From NCBI GenBank assembly GCA_009783855.1, contig WRCO01000009.1:1-42017 (forward strand): a stretch of DNA of 42,017 bases, read 5' to 3'. Shown here piece after piece: positions 16,399-24,321 of the stretch. Position numbers and translations under genes: made by a program. Origin of the DNA: Alphaproteobacteria bacterium. Its GTDB lineage: Bacteria; Pseudomonadota; Alphaproteobacteria; Rs-D84. Position 1 is the first letter of the stretch. Every line of letters begins with the position of its first letter. The notes beneath the pieces are model-generated. The model was given only the letters and a program-made list of their open reading frames with translations. It was not told where the DNA came from and did no database searches.

Positions 16399-18573
16399 AT
16401 GTCAGTAAAAATTCATATAAATATAAGCGACCCAAGATGGGAAGAATACGATATTGATTTCGCGGGGATTGTGAACGCGACATTGCGCGCTGCGCGGCCG
16501 CATGACAAGACCGAAAACCTTTTGAAAAAATCATCCATGGCGATTGCGCCGTGGATGCCCGCGTCCCTTATGGGTTCGCCGTTCGGGACGATGGATAGAG
16601 AGCTTTCAATAAATCTTGCCGATGATTCCAAACTTCGCGCGCTTAATAAAAAATATCGCGGAAAGGACAAGCCGACAAACGTGCTGTCGTTCGAGACGGG
16701 CGATTCGGAACTGCTTGGCGATATATTCATCGCGTTTGACACAGTCGAACGCGAGAGCAGAGAGCATGGAGCAGAGAGCAGAGATGTTGCATTCAAGAAT
16801 CACGCGACGCACATGATTGTGCATGGAGTGCTTCATTTATTGGGATACGACCATTTGACCGATTCGGATGCGGACAGGATGGAGGCGTTGGAGGGGAAGA
16901 TATTAAAGAGCATAGACCATAGAGCAGAGAGCACAGATAAAAATACAACCAGAAAAAAATCCATGCTCTATGCTCTGTTATCTATGCTCTGCGGTGCAAT
17001 CGCATCGCTTGGCTTTGCGCCGTTTTATCTTTGGCCCTTTACCATATTGGGAATCGGTGTTGCATATCATCTGATTTTTTGCGAAAGAGCCAAAAATATG
17101 CCCTATGCCTTATGCCTTATGCCATTTACTTTCGGCGCGGGGTATGCGGTTGCAAACTTCTGGTGGATTCTGCATTCCATATATGTGGACCCGGAATTGG
17201 CGGCACAGTTTGCGATTTACACAGTTCCCGGAGTCATTGGAATCGCGCTTGTCGGTGGATTGATTTTTGCGGTGCCGTTCTGGATGACGCGCTTTGCGTG
17301 TCGGGATTCGGTATCCGGGATTCGGCATCCGGAATGCGGATGGCGGCGGCCGATAATTTTTGCCGCGGCGTGGACATTCACGCTTTGGCTTCGCGAATGG
17401 ATATTCACAGGATTCCCATGGAATCCGATTGCGAATATTGCAATGCCGTCTTTGGAGCTTTCCAACAGCATGGCTTTATGGGGCGCGCTTGGGTTGACGT
17501 TCATAATAATCGGGCTGACGGTTACGATTGCCGACGCAATCGTAAAGAGCATAGAGCATAGAGCAAAGAGCATAGATTTTTTACCAATCGGGATTTTCGG
17601 TGTGTTGCTGTTGATTGGAATAGGGTACGGGCAACATAATATCCAGATCGCAAACCGTGCGGTCGATTCGGAATCGCCGTTGATTCGCATGGTTCAGACC
17701 GGAAAGTCACAGGAGGAAAAGGCAACTCATTCTCCGGAAGCCTTGCGCGCGCGCGCGGCGGTGAATTTGGCGAAACTTGTGGATTTAAGCAGGGCGCCGG
17801 GCGCGCCTGATATAATCATCTGGCCCGAGACTTCGTATCCGTACATGGTTATGGGCGACGGCGACCCGGATGCGGTAAGATTCCCGTCGTCGAAGGAACT
17901 TGGGCGCATGGTTATCGCGGGCGCTATGTCGATTCATCGCGGACCGCGCGGCGAAAGACAGACAAGGAATTCCATGATTATCGCGGACGCAGACGGCCGG
18001 ATAAGTCATATATATTCCAAATTCCATCTTGTGCCGTTTGGCGAATATGCGCCGCTTGGCGGGCGGCTTCCATCGCCCGGGCAACTTACGCCCGGCGTGG
18101 GACCGGAGATAATCAATGTCGCGGGGCTGTATTTCGCGCCGGCGATTTGTTATGAGATTATATTTTCGGATTCCCTAATCCCCCGGGTCTTTCCTGGTCC
18201 CGGACATCTGCTTCGCAATTTCCGGGATGACACCCGTGTCGATGCGATAATCAACCTTACCAACGATGCTTGGTTTGGGCGGACGCCCGGCACTTTCCAG
18301 CATTTGGACATGACACGGAGACAGGCGATTGAAATGGGGCTTCCCGTTGTTCGCGCGAATTTTTCGGGGATAAGCGCGTTCATCAATGCCGACGGGCGGG
18401 TGGTTTCATATCTGCCGATTGGTATTGCCGGCACGCTTGACGGGCGCGTCGGCCCTTCGCATGTCACGCCGTACCGCATCATCGGCCGCGATTGGTGGAT
18501 GATAATAATTTTGTTGTTCAGTGTGCTTGTTGTGTCATTCCGGAAAAATCGCAAAACGATTTTTCCGGAATGA
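16399..18573 (+). CDS. ybeY-lnt: Fused ORF: endoribonuclease YbeY plus apolipoprotein N-acyltransferase Lnt
   Basis: YbeY motif HMIVHGVLHLLGYDH; Lnt TM domain plus nitrilase domain IIWPETSYPY, CYEIIFSD, NLTNDAWFG; no stop between domains. Track ORF begins at 16381. Confidence 0.85.
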   Translation: MSVKIHINISDPRWEEYDIDFAGIVNATLRAARPHDKTENLLKKSSMAIAPWMPASLMGSPFGTMDRELSINLADDSKLRALNKKYRGKDKPTNVLSFETGDSELLGDIFIAFDTVERESREHGAESRDVAFKNHATHMIVHGVLHLLGYDHLTDSDADRMEALEGKILKSIDHRAESTDKNTTRKKSMLYALLSMLCGAIASLGFAPFYLWPFTILGIGVAYHLIFCERAKNMPYALCLMPFTFGAGYAVANFWWILHSIYVDPELAAQFAIYTVPGVIGIALVGGLIFAVPFWMTRFACRDSVSGIRHPECGWRRPIIFAAAWTFTLWLREWIFTGFPWNPIANIAMPSLELSNSMALWGALGLTFIIIGLTVTIADAIVKSIEHRAKSIDFLPIGIFGVLLLIGIGYGQHNIQIANRAVDSESPLIRMVQTGKSQEEKATHSPEALRARAAVNLAKLVDLSRAPGAPDIIIWPETSYPYMVMGDGDPDAVRFPSSKELGRMVIAGAMSIHRGPRGERQTRNSMIIADADGRISHIYSKFHLVPFGEYAPLGGRLPSPGQLTPGVGPEIINVAGLYFAPAICYEIIFSDSLIPRVFPGPGHLLRNFRDDTRVDAIINLTNDAWFGRTPGTFQHLDMTRRQAIEMGLPVVRANFSGISAFINADGRVVSYLPIGIAGTLDGRVGPSHVTPYRIIGRDWWMIIILLFSVLVVSFRKNRKTIFPE
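16754..16785. repeat. Heptad block (agagcag agagcat ggagcag agagcag agat) in ybeY
   Basis: Period 7. Confidence 0.9.
16907..16940. repeat. Heptad block (agagcat agaccat agagcag agagcac agata), left arm, YbeY-Lnt linker
   Basis: Period 7; inverted partner 16961..16993. Confidence 0.92.
16961..16993. repeat. Heptad block (catgctc tatgctc tgttatc tatgctc tgc), right arm, encodes Lnt N-terminus
   Basis: Period 7, reverse complement family of 16907..16940. Confidence 0.92.
17101..17123. repeat. Heptad block (cctatgc cttatgc cttatgc c) in lnt
   Basis: Period 7; encodes MPYALCLMPF. Confidence 0.88.
17302..17340. repeat. Heptad block (cgggatt cggtatc cgggatt cggcatc cggaatg cgga) in lnt
   Basis: Period 7; encodes RDSVSGIRHPECG. 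Confidence 0.9.
17546..17578. repeat. Heptad block (agagcat agagcat agagcaa agagcat agat) in lnt
   Basis: Period 7; encodes KSIEHRAKSID. Confidence 0.92.
18178..18240. repeat. RPE-like nested palindrome inside lnt (GTCATCCCGG-type)
   Basis: tcccgga/tccggga and cgggt/acccg arms; encodes IPRVFPGPGHLLRNFRDDTR, absent from the usual Lnt core. Confidence 0.7.
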
Positions 18574-18574
18574 C
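18534..18574. repeat. Perfect 18-bp-arm palindrome at end of lnt
   Basis: gtcattccggaaaaatcg-caaaa-cgatttttccggaatgac. Confidence 0.95.
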
Positions 18575-18577
18575 ATC

Positions 18578-21500
18578 CTAGAACTGTAAATCCTCGCACT
18601 CTTCAAGAAGAATTTCACAAGAATCCGTGGTGATTGTTGTCACACTGGTAAAGCCTGCGCCGATAGCCGCAATAACGGTAATCGCAAGCGCGACGATTGT
18701 TCCGATTGGGAACGCTTTCGCCATTGCGCCGCATGCCGCGCCGACGCCGACGCCAAGCGCCGCCTGGCCGACAGCCCAGGCCATGTCTTCCCCGACAGTG
18801 CTGCTTCTTCCCAATGCGCCTTCGGTTCCGGATACGACCCCGGTGGTTGCAGGAGCGGCATTTGCCCATTGCACCGGAGTGGTCCAGGCGTCCCAGGCGG
18901 CACCGGCGCCGTCGACAAGGTTGCTGCCCACTTCTCGTGTTAAATTGCTCAAGCTCAATGTGGAACGGGTGGCGGCTTGTGTCGCTGCCTCTGTAGTGGC
19001 TTGTGTGACAGCTTGGGCGCCCGCTTCGGTAAGAGGTGTTGCGGTGACGACTACCTCTGGCAAGGTGGTCATTGAGCCAAGAGTCATTTGTCCAGCTTCG
19101 GCCATGCTTTGCGTAACCGGACCTTGAATCGGAACAACAACTGTTTCGCCAACAACAGTCGTGGTGACGTCCGCGACGTTTGCAGCCGTTTCCACTGCTT
19201 GGGTGCCGCTTCTGACGGCCTTGACAGCGGAAGAAACTCCCGCCGTGACCATGCCAATCGCGCATGATACCGCGATGGTGCGAAGTGTTTCATGCAGCCG
19301 TGCGTTGCCGGATGTTCTTACCTCTGTACCGCATGTTTTTATCACAGTACAGGATTTGCAAACCCGTTCGCTTTCGTTCCACGCCGTCCAGACTTCGTAT
19401 TGCATGGTAAGCTGTGTGTTTCCGATTGCATTGACAGACCTTCGACCGGCAAGCACCGCGATATCCTGGGCCGAGACCGCACGCGAAACCTGAATCGATG
19501 TTTTGAACGGCTGTTCGGTGGAATCAAGGATAAGTTCGCGGATATTAGGCTGGGCCGGCATGGATGTCGGCATGCCCGGCCATATATTGTTTGCGATAAG
19601 CTGTCTCTCCACATCTATCGGGATTGTATAGCAACGGAATTGCGCGTTCATCGAATCCGCTCCGCGAAGGATTTCGCCTCGCAATTGTTCGGTGCGCCGG
19701 GATTGGTTCATCGCGGCCTGGGTCAGCGCCGCGCGGGCGATAGAGATGCGATACGCGTTTGACATCAATGGGAACCGGCCTTCGGAATAATCGCCCTGTC
19801 TTCCCGTAATCTGCGCCAATGCCCGTCCGCCGACGCATTGCGCCACCACCGGGTCGTTGTTCATAAGGATTATCGCGTTTTCGATGTCACGCTGAACCGT
19901 TTCCATTTCCGACCTTATGCGTGCGCGCGCCGCGGCGACATAGCCGATGTTACCGTCGTTAACCTGGTCGAATTCTTGCAAGTATTCGTTAATCAAGAGC
20001 GTTCCGGGTCTCTGAAGGCGGTCGCAATTCCGGCCGCCCCGCGTCATACAGGCGGACCATTCTTCGCCCGCCGATATGCCGACAAGGTCCCAAGACACCA
20101 TGCCCGTCACGCCTTCGATATTTGTGCGCCCCAGCCTTTCGCGGCGAAGCGATTCGGCGCCAAAACCTGGAAGTCTTGCGAATTGGTCGCACATGCCAAG
20201 GCTTCCGCAAATTTCCATCATCCGACGGTTGACCGCGTTGTTGCAATGTTCAAGCGCCGCATTGTCAAGCGCCAAGTATATGCCCATAAGGATGTCGTTC
20301 AAATCCTGGATATTAAATCCGGGTTGCGCGCGACTGCATATCACAAGCCTGTCCGGCGGGCACATGCGGTGCATCGCGGGCAAGTCAAGACCCACGCATT
20401 TCGACCAATTTTCTCCGCACGCGTCGTCGCGTTGAAAGCATCGGCGGACTTCGTTCTGGCACGCGCTTTCCTGCATCGCGTCCCATCTTCTTGCGGCAAG
20501 GTCGAATATGCCGGGAATATCACGACACCGGTCAAGCTGTACGCGGCACCTTGCCTGAATCGCGGTCGGATTCACCATGCACGAAGCAAAAGAAATATCT
20601 CCGCCCGTGCCAATCATGTCGGCGCACGCGCGTCCGATGCAATTGGAAACATCGCGAAGGCACGATTGACGCATGTCCGATGCCGCGATAACCTGTGCGG
20701 TTTCGATTTCCGGTGTCGCAAGCCGTACGAAATTGGTCCATACGAATTCGCGGACGTTTATGCATTGGTCAAGAATGTGCTCGCACTTCATGCGATTCTG
20801 GGCAAGCCGGCCGTGAAGACAATTTTCCCAAGTGCGGCCACAGGCCGTGTCTTCGCGCATGCATTCCATAAAGTTCATAAGGCAGTCGCCGCTGTTAAAC
20901 CTGTTGGCATGTTCGAAAGATGCGGCGGCCGCGTCGCGTATGGATTGCCGGGCAAGACGTTCTTGCGCGGCGCCTTGGCGTCTGCGGTTCTCCACTACAA
21001 GTTCGTATGCCCGGCAATCGGACCGCAGGGTCTGTTGGTACCATGTCCGCGTAAGGGCAAGGTTGCAATTCGCGGGCAGACGCGGCCGGCACATCCGGTC
21101 CGCGGCGGCAAGCCGCGCCGCGCCGGTAAGGTTGGAGATATCGTTCGGGTCCGCCTCGCGCGAGTGTTCGTTAAATAATGCAAGCGCCGCCGCCTGTGAC
21201 GCGCGCGCGCGCGACGGAGCGGGTGTGCGGGGTGTCGCCGCCCGGTTTATTTCGGCCGCCGCACCGGCTTCGATATCTTCGACAGCGCGCGCGGTAAGGT
21301 TCGCCAATTCGATTTCCGCGGCGCCAAGGCGCGTCCATTCTTCGTCGATTCTTTGAAAGTCATTGCTGCACAGACAGCGGCCGGCGTTTTCATTGCCGCT
21401 TGTGCAAAACTGGTCCATGCATCCGGCGTAAATTTGTTCGCATTCGGTGCCGCCGATATTCGCCCGCGATGCCGCGACCCGTGTGGGATTCTGCACAACC

Positions 21501-21580
21501 GCAGCGGCGCGTGCGGCAGGCACCGCAACGCTTTGCAGCATAATGGCAACGGCCAATATATGGCAGATTAAATTTTTCAT
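18578..21580 (-). CDS. Large secreted cysteine-rich protein (~1000 aa), unknown family
   Basis: Signal peptide MKNLICHILAVAIMLQSVAVPAARA; repeated CxxxYxxCMDxFC / GRCLCS and C-x(3)-C modules; C-terminal hydrophobic segment; SD gagagtaatg. Confidence 0.8.
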   Translation of the reverse strand: MKNLICHILAVAIMLQSVAVPAARAAAVVQNPTRVAASRANIGGTECEQIYAGCMDQFCTSGNENAGRCLCSNDFQRIDEEWTRLGAAEIELANLTARAVEDIEAGAAAEINRAATPRTPAPSRARASQAAALALFNEHSREADPNDISNLTGAARLAAADRMCRPRLPANCNLALTRTWYQQTLRSDCRAYELVVENRRRQGAAQERLARQSIRDAAAASFEHANRFNSGDCLMNFMECMREDTACGRTWENCLHGRLAQNRMKCEHILDQCINVREFVWTNFVRLATPEIETAQVIAASDMRQSCLRDVSNCIGRACADMIGTGGDISFASCMVNPTAIQARCRVQLDRCRDIPGIFDLAARRWDAMQESACQNEVRRCFQRDDACGENWSKCVGLDLPAMHRMCPPDRLVICSRAQPGFNIQDLNDILMGIYLALDNAALEHCNNAVNRRMMEICGSLGMCDQFARLPGFGAESLRRERLGRTNIEGVTGMVSWDLVGISAGEEWSACMTRGGRNCDRLQRPGTLLINEYLQEFDQVNDGNIGYVAAARARIRSEMETVQRDIENAIILMNNDPVVAQCVGGRALAQITGRQGDYSEGRFPLMSNAYRISIARAALTQAAMNQSRRTEQLRGEILRGADSMNAQFRCYTIPIDVERQLIANNIWPGMPTSMPAQPNIRELILDSTEQPFKTSIQVSRAVSAQDIAVLAGRRSVNAIGNTQLTMQYEVWTAWNESERVCKSCTVIKTCGTEVRTSGNARLHETLRTIAVSCAIGMVTAGVSSAVKAVRSGTQAVETAANVADVTTTVVGETVVVPIQGPVTQSMAEAGQMTLGSMTTLPEVVVTATPLTEAGAQAVTQATTEAATQAATRSTLSLSNLTREVGSNLVDGAGAAWDAWTTPVQWANAAPATTGVVSGTEGALGRSSTVGEDMAWAVGQAALGVGVGAACGAMAKAFPIGTIVALAITVIAAIGAGFTSVTTITTDSCEILLEECEDLQF

Positions 21581-21602
21581 TACTCTCTCGGTGATTATTA
21601 TA

Positions 21603-21800
21603 TCAAATTTTGTGTTTAAGAACAAACACTCTGATGGCGGACGAAAGGTTTTTCCGGGGCGCCGATTCGTCGATTTCGCGTATCAATTCCGCAACGGATT
21701 TCTTCCGCAAGCGCGCGATTTCGGCAAGCGCGTCGATAAATTCTTTTTCAAGCGTTACGCTTGTCCTGTGTCCCGCGATGGTTATCGAAATTTTTTTCAT
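21603..21800 (-). CDS. Ribbon-helix-helix (RHH_4-like) protein
   Basis: MKKISITIAGHRTSVTLEKEFIDALAEIARLRKKSVAELIREID. Confidence 0.8.
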   Translation of the reverse strand: MKKISITIAGHRTSVTLEKEFIDALAEIARLRKKSVAELIREIDESAPRKNLSSAIRVFVLKHKI

Positions 21801-21801
21801 T

Positions 21802-22245
21802 TTATATTTTGCCAACCGCCAGGCAATCCAATATGGCGCGATACGCGTCGCCGCCGTATTCGCGCAAAGCGTTAAGATTCAATATGTCCAGCATGTAGAA
21901 ATTCCCAAACGCGTCGAACGCAAACCAGAACATCTGGTTCCGACCGAATATGGTCCGGCCCGCCGTGCCGGGAAGCCCGGAGACTTCGCGGTTGATTTGT
22001 ATCAGGCTTGGGATTTCGTAATTCCGGCCGGGGCGCGCGATGTCTTCCGTGCCGAATATGTTGGAATCGCCCGCAATCATTCCGCCCGCGATGCTTTTGT
22101 ATATATCCGAAAGGACGGGCGGCATCATCGCCGCGCGCATCTGTTGAAGCGCATTCTGGGCAAGTTCAAGCGCACGCGCGGACGCATGCGGCAAAAGCAC
22201 CGCGCCGCGTTTTTCAAGTTCCGATATAAATTCTTCGCGGGTCAT
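21802..22245 (-). CDS. Hypothetical protein, possibly SMI1/KNR4 (SUKH)-like
   Basis: Pattern ..LPPVLSDIYKSIAGG..NIFG...EIPSLIQIN..FWFAFDAFGNFYMLD; tentative. Confidence 0.5.
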   Translation of the reverse strand: MTREEFISELEKRGAVLLPHASARALELAQNALQQMRAAMMPPVLSDIYKSIAGGMIAGDSNIFGTEDIARPGRNYEIPSLIQINREVSGLPGTAGRTIFGRNQMFWFAFDAFGNFYMLDILNLNALREYGGDAYRAILDCLAVGKI

Positions 22246-22251
22246 GGCGGC

Positions 22252-22746
22252 TTACTCCCTTCCCATGCTTGGCGGCACGAACGCGTTGGTCATGCGGTCG
22301 CTTGCGGCGTTGCCGCCCGGACCGCCCGTAATCAGATTTGTCGGGACGTATATTTTCTTTACAGGATTCGGAAGCCATATGGACGGGCGCCCCGATTGTT
22401 CCAGAATAAACCGGTCCATGTTCTGCCCGGCGAAAAATGTCGGGCACATGAACATATTGTCCTTTGAAAGTTTTCCGCCGTATTCAAGCGGAACGCGCCA
22501 CCGCACGGAAAGATTTTCCGGCAACCGCATCCCCCGAAGCAAATCCATAAAATCATTTTGGGACAGGTCAAGGAAAGAAAGCTCTTGAATCGAATCGTCA
22601 AGCGATTCCATAAATTCGCGGCGAAGTTTTCGGAAAGTCGCGAACCAGTCCGGCGCCACGGCCACGGGTCGGACGACAAATTCCATAACCGGCATGTCTT
22701 CAAGCAAAAGTGCGGCGAGCCTGCGCTCGGCATCAAACTTTGTCAT
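22252..22746 (-). CDS. Hypothetical protein (164 aa)
   Basis: Intact ORF tightly packed in the minus-strand cluster. Confidence 0.6.
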   Translation of the reverse strand: MTKFDAERRLAALLLEDMPVMEFVVRPVAVAPDWFATFRKLRREFMESLDDSIQELSFLDLSQNDFMDLLRGMRLPENLSVRWRVPLEYGGKLSKDNMFMCPTFFAGQNMDRFILEQSGRPSIWLPNPVKKIYVPTNLITGGPGGNAASDRMTNAFVPPSMGRE

Positions 22747-22752
22747 TTCTTA

Positions 22753-23610
22753 TCATTTGTTGTCGAAATACCCCGTGATGGAATCCATGTATTCGCTGTA
22801 CGCGTCGAAGTCTTCGCGTTCGTCGTCCGTTACCGGTCTTGATTTGTTGGCGTCCGCCCATTCGCGAAGCGAATCAATATCATCGACGACAAATGTCCGC
22901 ACCTGTATCTGAACACTTTCGTCAAGCGTGTCCGCGATAAGCGCGCAAACCTTGTCCGCAAGCGCTTCAAGCGTGCGAAGCGCGCCCGGCGCCGCCGTTA
23001 TTTTCCCGATTATCAAAACTTCGTCCGCGCCGATGGCCCATATGTCCGGCGTATAGCCGCCCGTCCGCGGCGGTTTTTTCATTATGTATCCCGCGCTTGT
23101 TACAATCCTTTGGATGGTGTCCGAATCGGGCGCAGGTGCCGATTGCACGCCGTAATCTTGGCGCACGGTGTTCGCCCGCGGCGGTGTGGATATATGCTCC
23201 ACAGGGTTCGTTATATGCAAATCCGACGGCACGGTAACAGACGGCGGACGTGTTGGAATTGCCGCGGATTGCGCGGCGGGATACGCCGGGTACGCCGGCG
23301 CGGCGGCGGGAACAGCCGTTGGAATCGCGGGGGTATACGGGCGCGGGATTTCCGTCTTTCGTTCAAGGATTATGCGCCGGCTTGGCCGGGAAATCATATA
23401 AAGCCCGAACGGAAGCAAAATGGCGAATGCAAAAAGCGACCCATAGAACAGCGGGTGCACGATTTCAGAGCCCGTCTGCACCCCGGCAAGATACGCCCAA
23501 TGTCCGCGCAAAAACATATTAAAACCAAACCGGATGTCAAGCCAGAAGTCAAGCGCCAAGGCCAACGCCGTTGTCCAGAGTGCGCCCAAAAGGAACTTAT
23601 TAATGTTCAT
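22753..23610 (-). CDS. Hypothetical inner-membrane protein with 2-3 TM helices and cytosolic domain
   Basis: FLLGALWTTALALALDFWLDIRFGFNMFLRGHWAYLAGV...FAFAILLPFGLYMISRPSRR; start uncertain (23610 or 23619). Confidence 0.6.
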   Translation of the reverse strand: MNINKFLLGALWTTALALALDFWLDIRFGFNMFLRGHWAYLAGVQTGSEIVHPLFYGSLFAFAILLPFGLYMISRPSRRIILERKTEIPRPYTPAIPTAVPAAAPAYPAYPAAQSAAIPTRPPSVTVPSDLHITNPVEHISTPPRANTVRQDYGVQSAPAPDSDTIQRIVTSAGYIMKKPPRTGGYTPDIWAIGADEVLIIGKITAAPGALRTLEALADKVCALIADTLDESVQIQVRTFVVDDIDSLREWADANKSRPVTDDEREDFDAYSEYMDSITGYFDNK

Positions 23611-23655
23611 GATTTGCATTATAGCATAAATATGATACTCTTATGGAAGCGAAAT

Positions 23656-24309
23656 ATGAGCATAGACTATACGGAATCTTTACAGGAAATAATATCTATG
23701 ACCGACATCTGGTGCGGGGCGGATGCGTCCGCGTCCGACCTTGTCGCGGCGTCCGATATGGCGCTTCGCGTGAAAAGCCGGGCTGTTGCGGTCGCGCCCG
23801 CGCATGTTCATATCGTATGGGCATGGATGGAAGGCAAAGGAACGGAAGTCTTCGCGGTATTTCAAGATTCGGGAATTTGCGACCCGTCAAAGCTTGCCCC
23901 GGAAATCCACGCTGTGTTCAAAAAGGGCGCGGACGGCGTCATCCTGCCGTGGTCTGCGGATATTGCGGGCGCGCTTTTGCCGGTGCGGGACGATTTGTTT
24001 TTCGGGAAAAAACTTTTTCTATCCGCCTTTCTTGGGAATATAGAACCGTACGGCTGGGCGGAAATTTTCAATATACTGAAACGCGTCGGTGCGGACGGAA
24101 TTATGCTTTATGCACAGGCGGCAAAAAAACAAACGGACGCGGTCGGAAGGTTTTACGGAATGCTTGAAAATATCGACACAGGATTTTCACCCAAAGTTTC
24201 GGCTCTTGTCGACAGTCCCGCGGTAATGGAAAGCATGCACCGCCTTGCCAAAAGGATGCGGCCGGACATTGCGGAGAATCTTCGGTTTTTTATAGGGCAC
24301 AGGGCATAG
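23656..24309 (+). CDS. Hypothetical protein (217 aa), possible TIM-barrel-like
   Basis: MSIDYTESLQEIISMTDIWC...ADGVILPWSADIAGALLPV...RVGADGIMLYAQAAKKQ; upstream part of track ORF 23110 is antisense. Confidence 0.6.
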   Translation: MSIDYTESLQEIISMTDIWCGADASASDLVAASDMALRVKSRAVAVAPAHVHIVWAWMEGKGTEVFAVFQDSGICDPSKLAPEIHAVFKKGADGVILPWSADIAGALLPVRDDLFFGKKLFLSAFLGNIEPYGWAEIFNILKRVGADGIMLYAQAAKKQTDAVGRFYGMLENIDTGFSPKVSALVDSPAVMESMHRLAKRMRPDIAENLRFFIGHRA

Positions 24310-24321
24310 GGCATACGGTAT
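24292..24321. repeat. Heptad block (agggcac agggcat agggcat acggtat), left arm
   Basis: Period 7; covers stop of upstream gene and start of M23 gene; partner 24348..24383. Confidence 0.9.

Noticed and set aside
19838-21178. 446-aa plus-strand ORF
   Set aside because: Antisense shadow of the 1000-aa Cys-rich gene; the minus-strand product has signal peptide, SD and coherent Cys modules.
23110-23655. N-terminal half of the 399-aa ORF 23110..24309
   Set aside because: Overlaps the minus-strand membrane protein gene; a better start (ATG 23656) follows.
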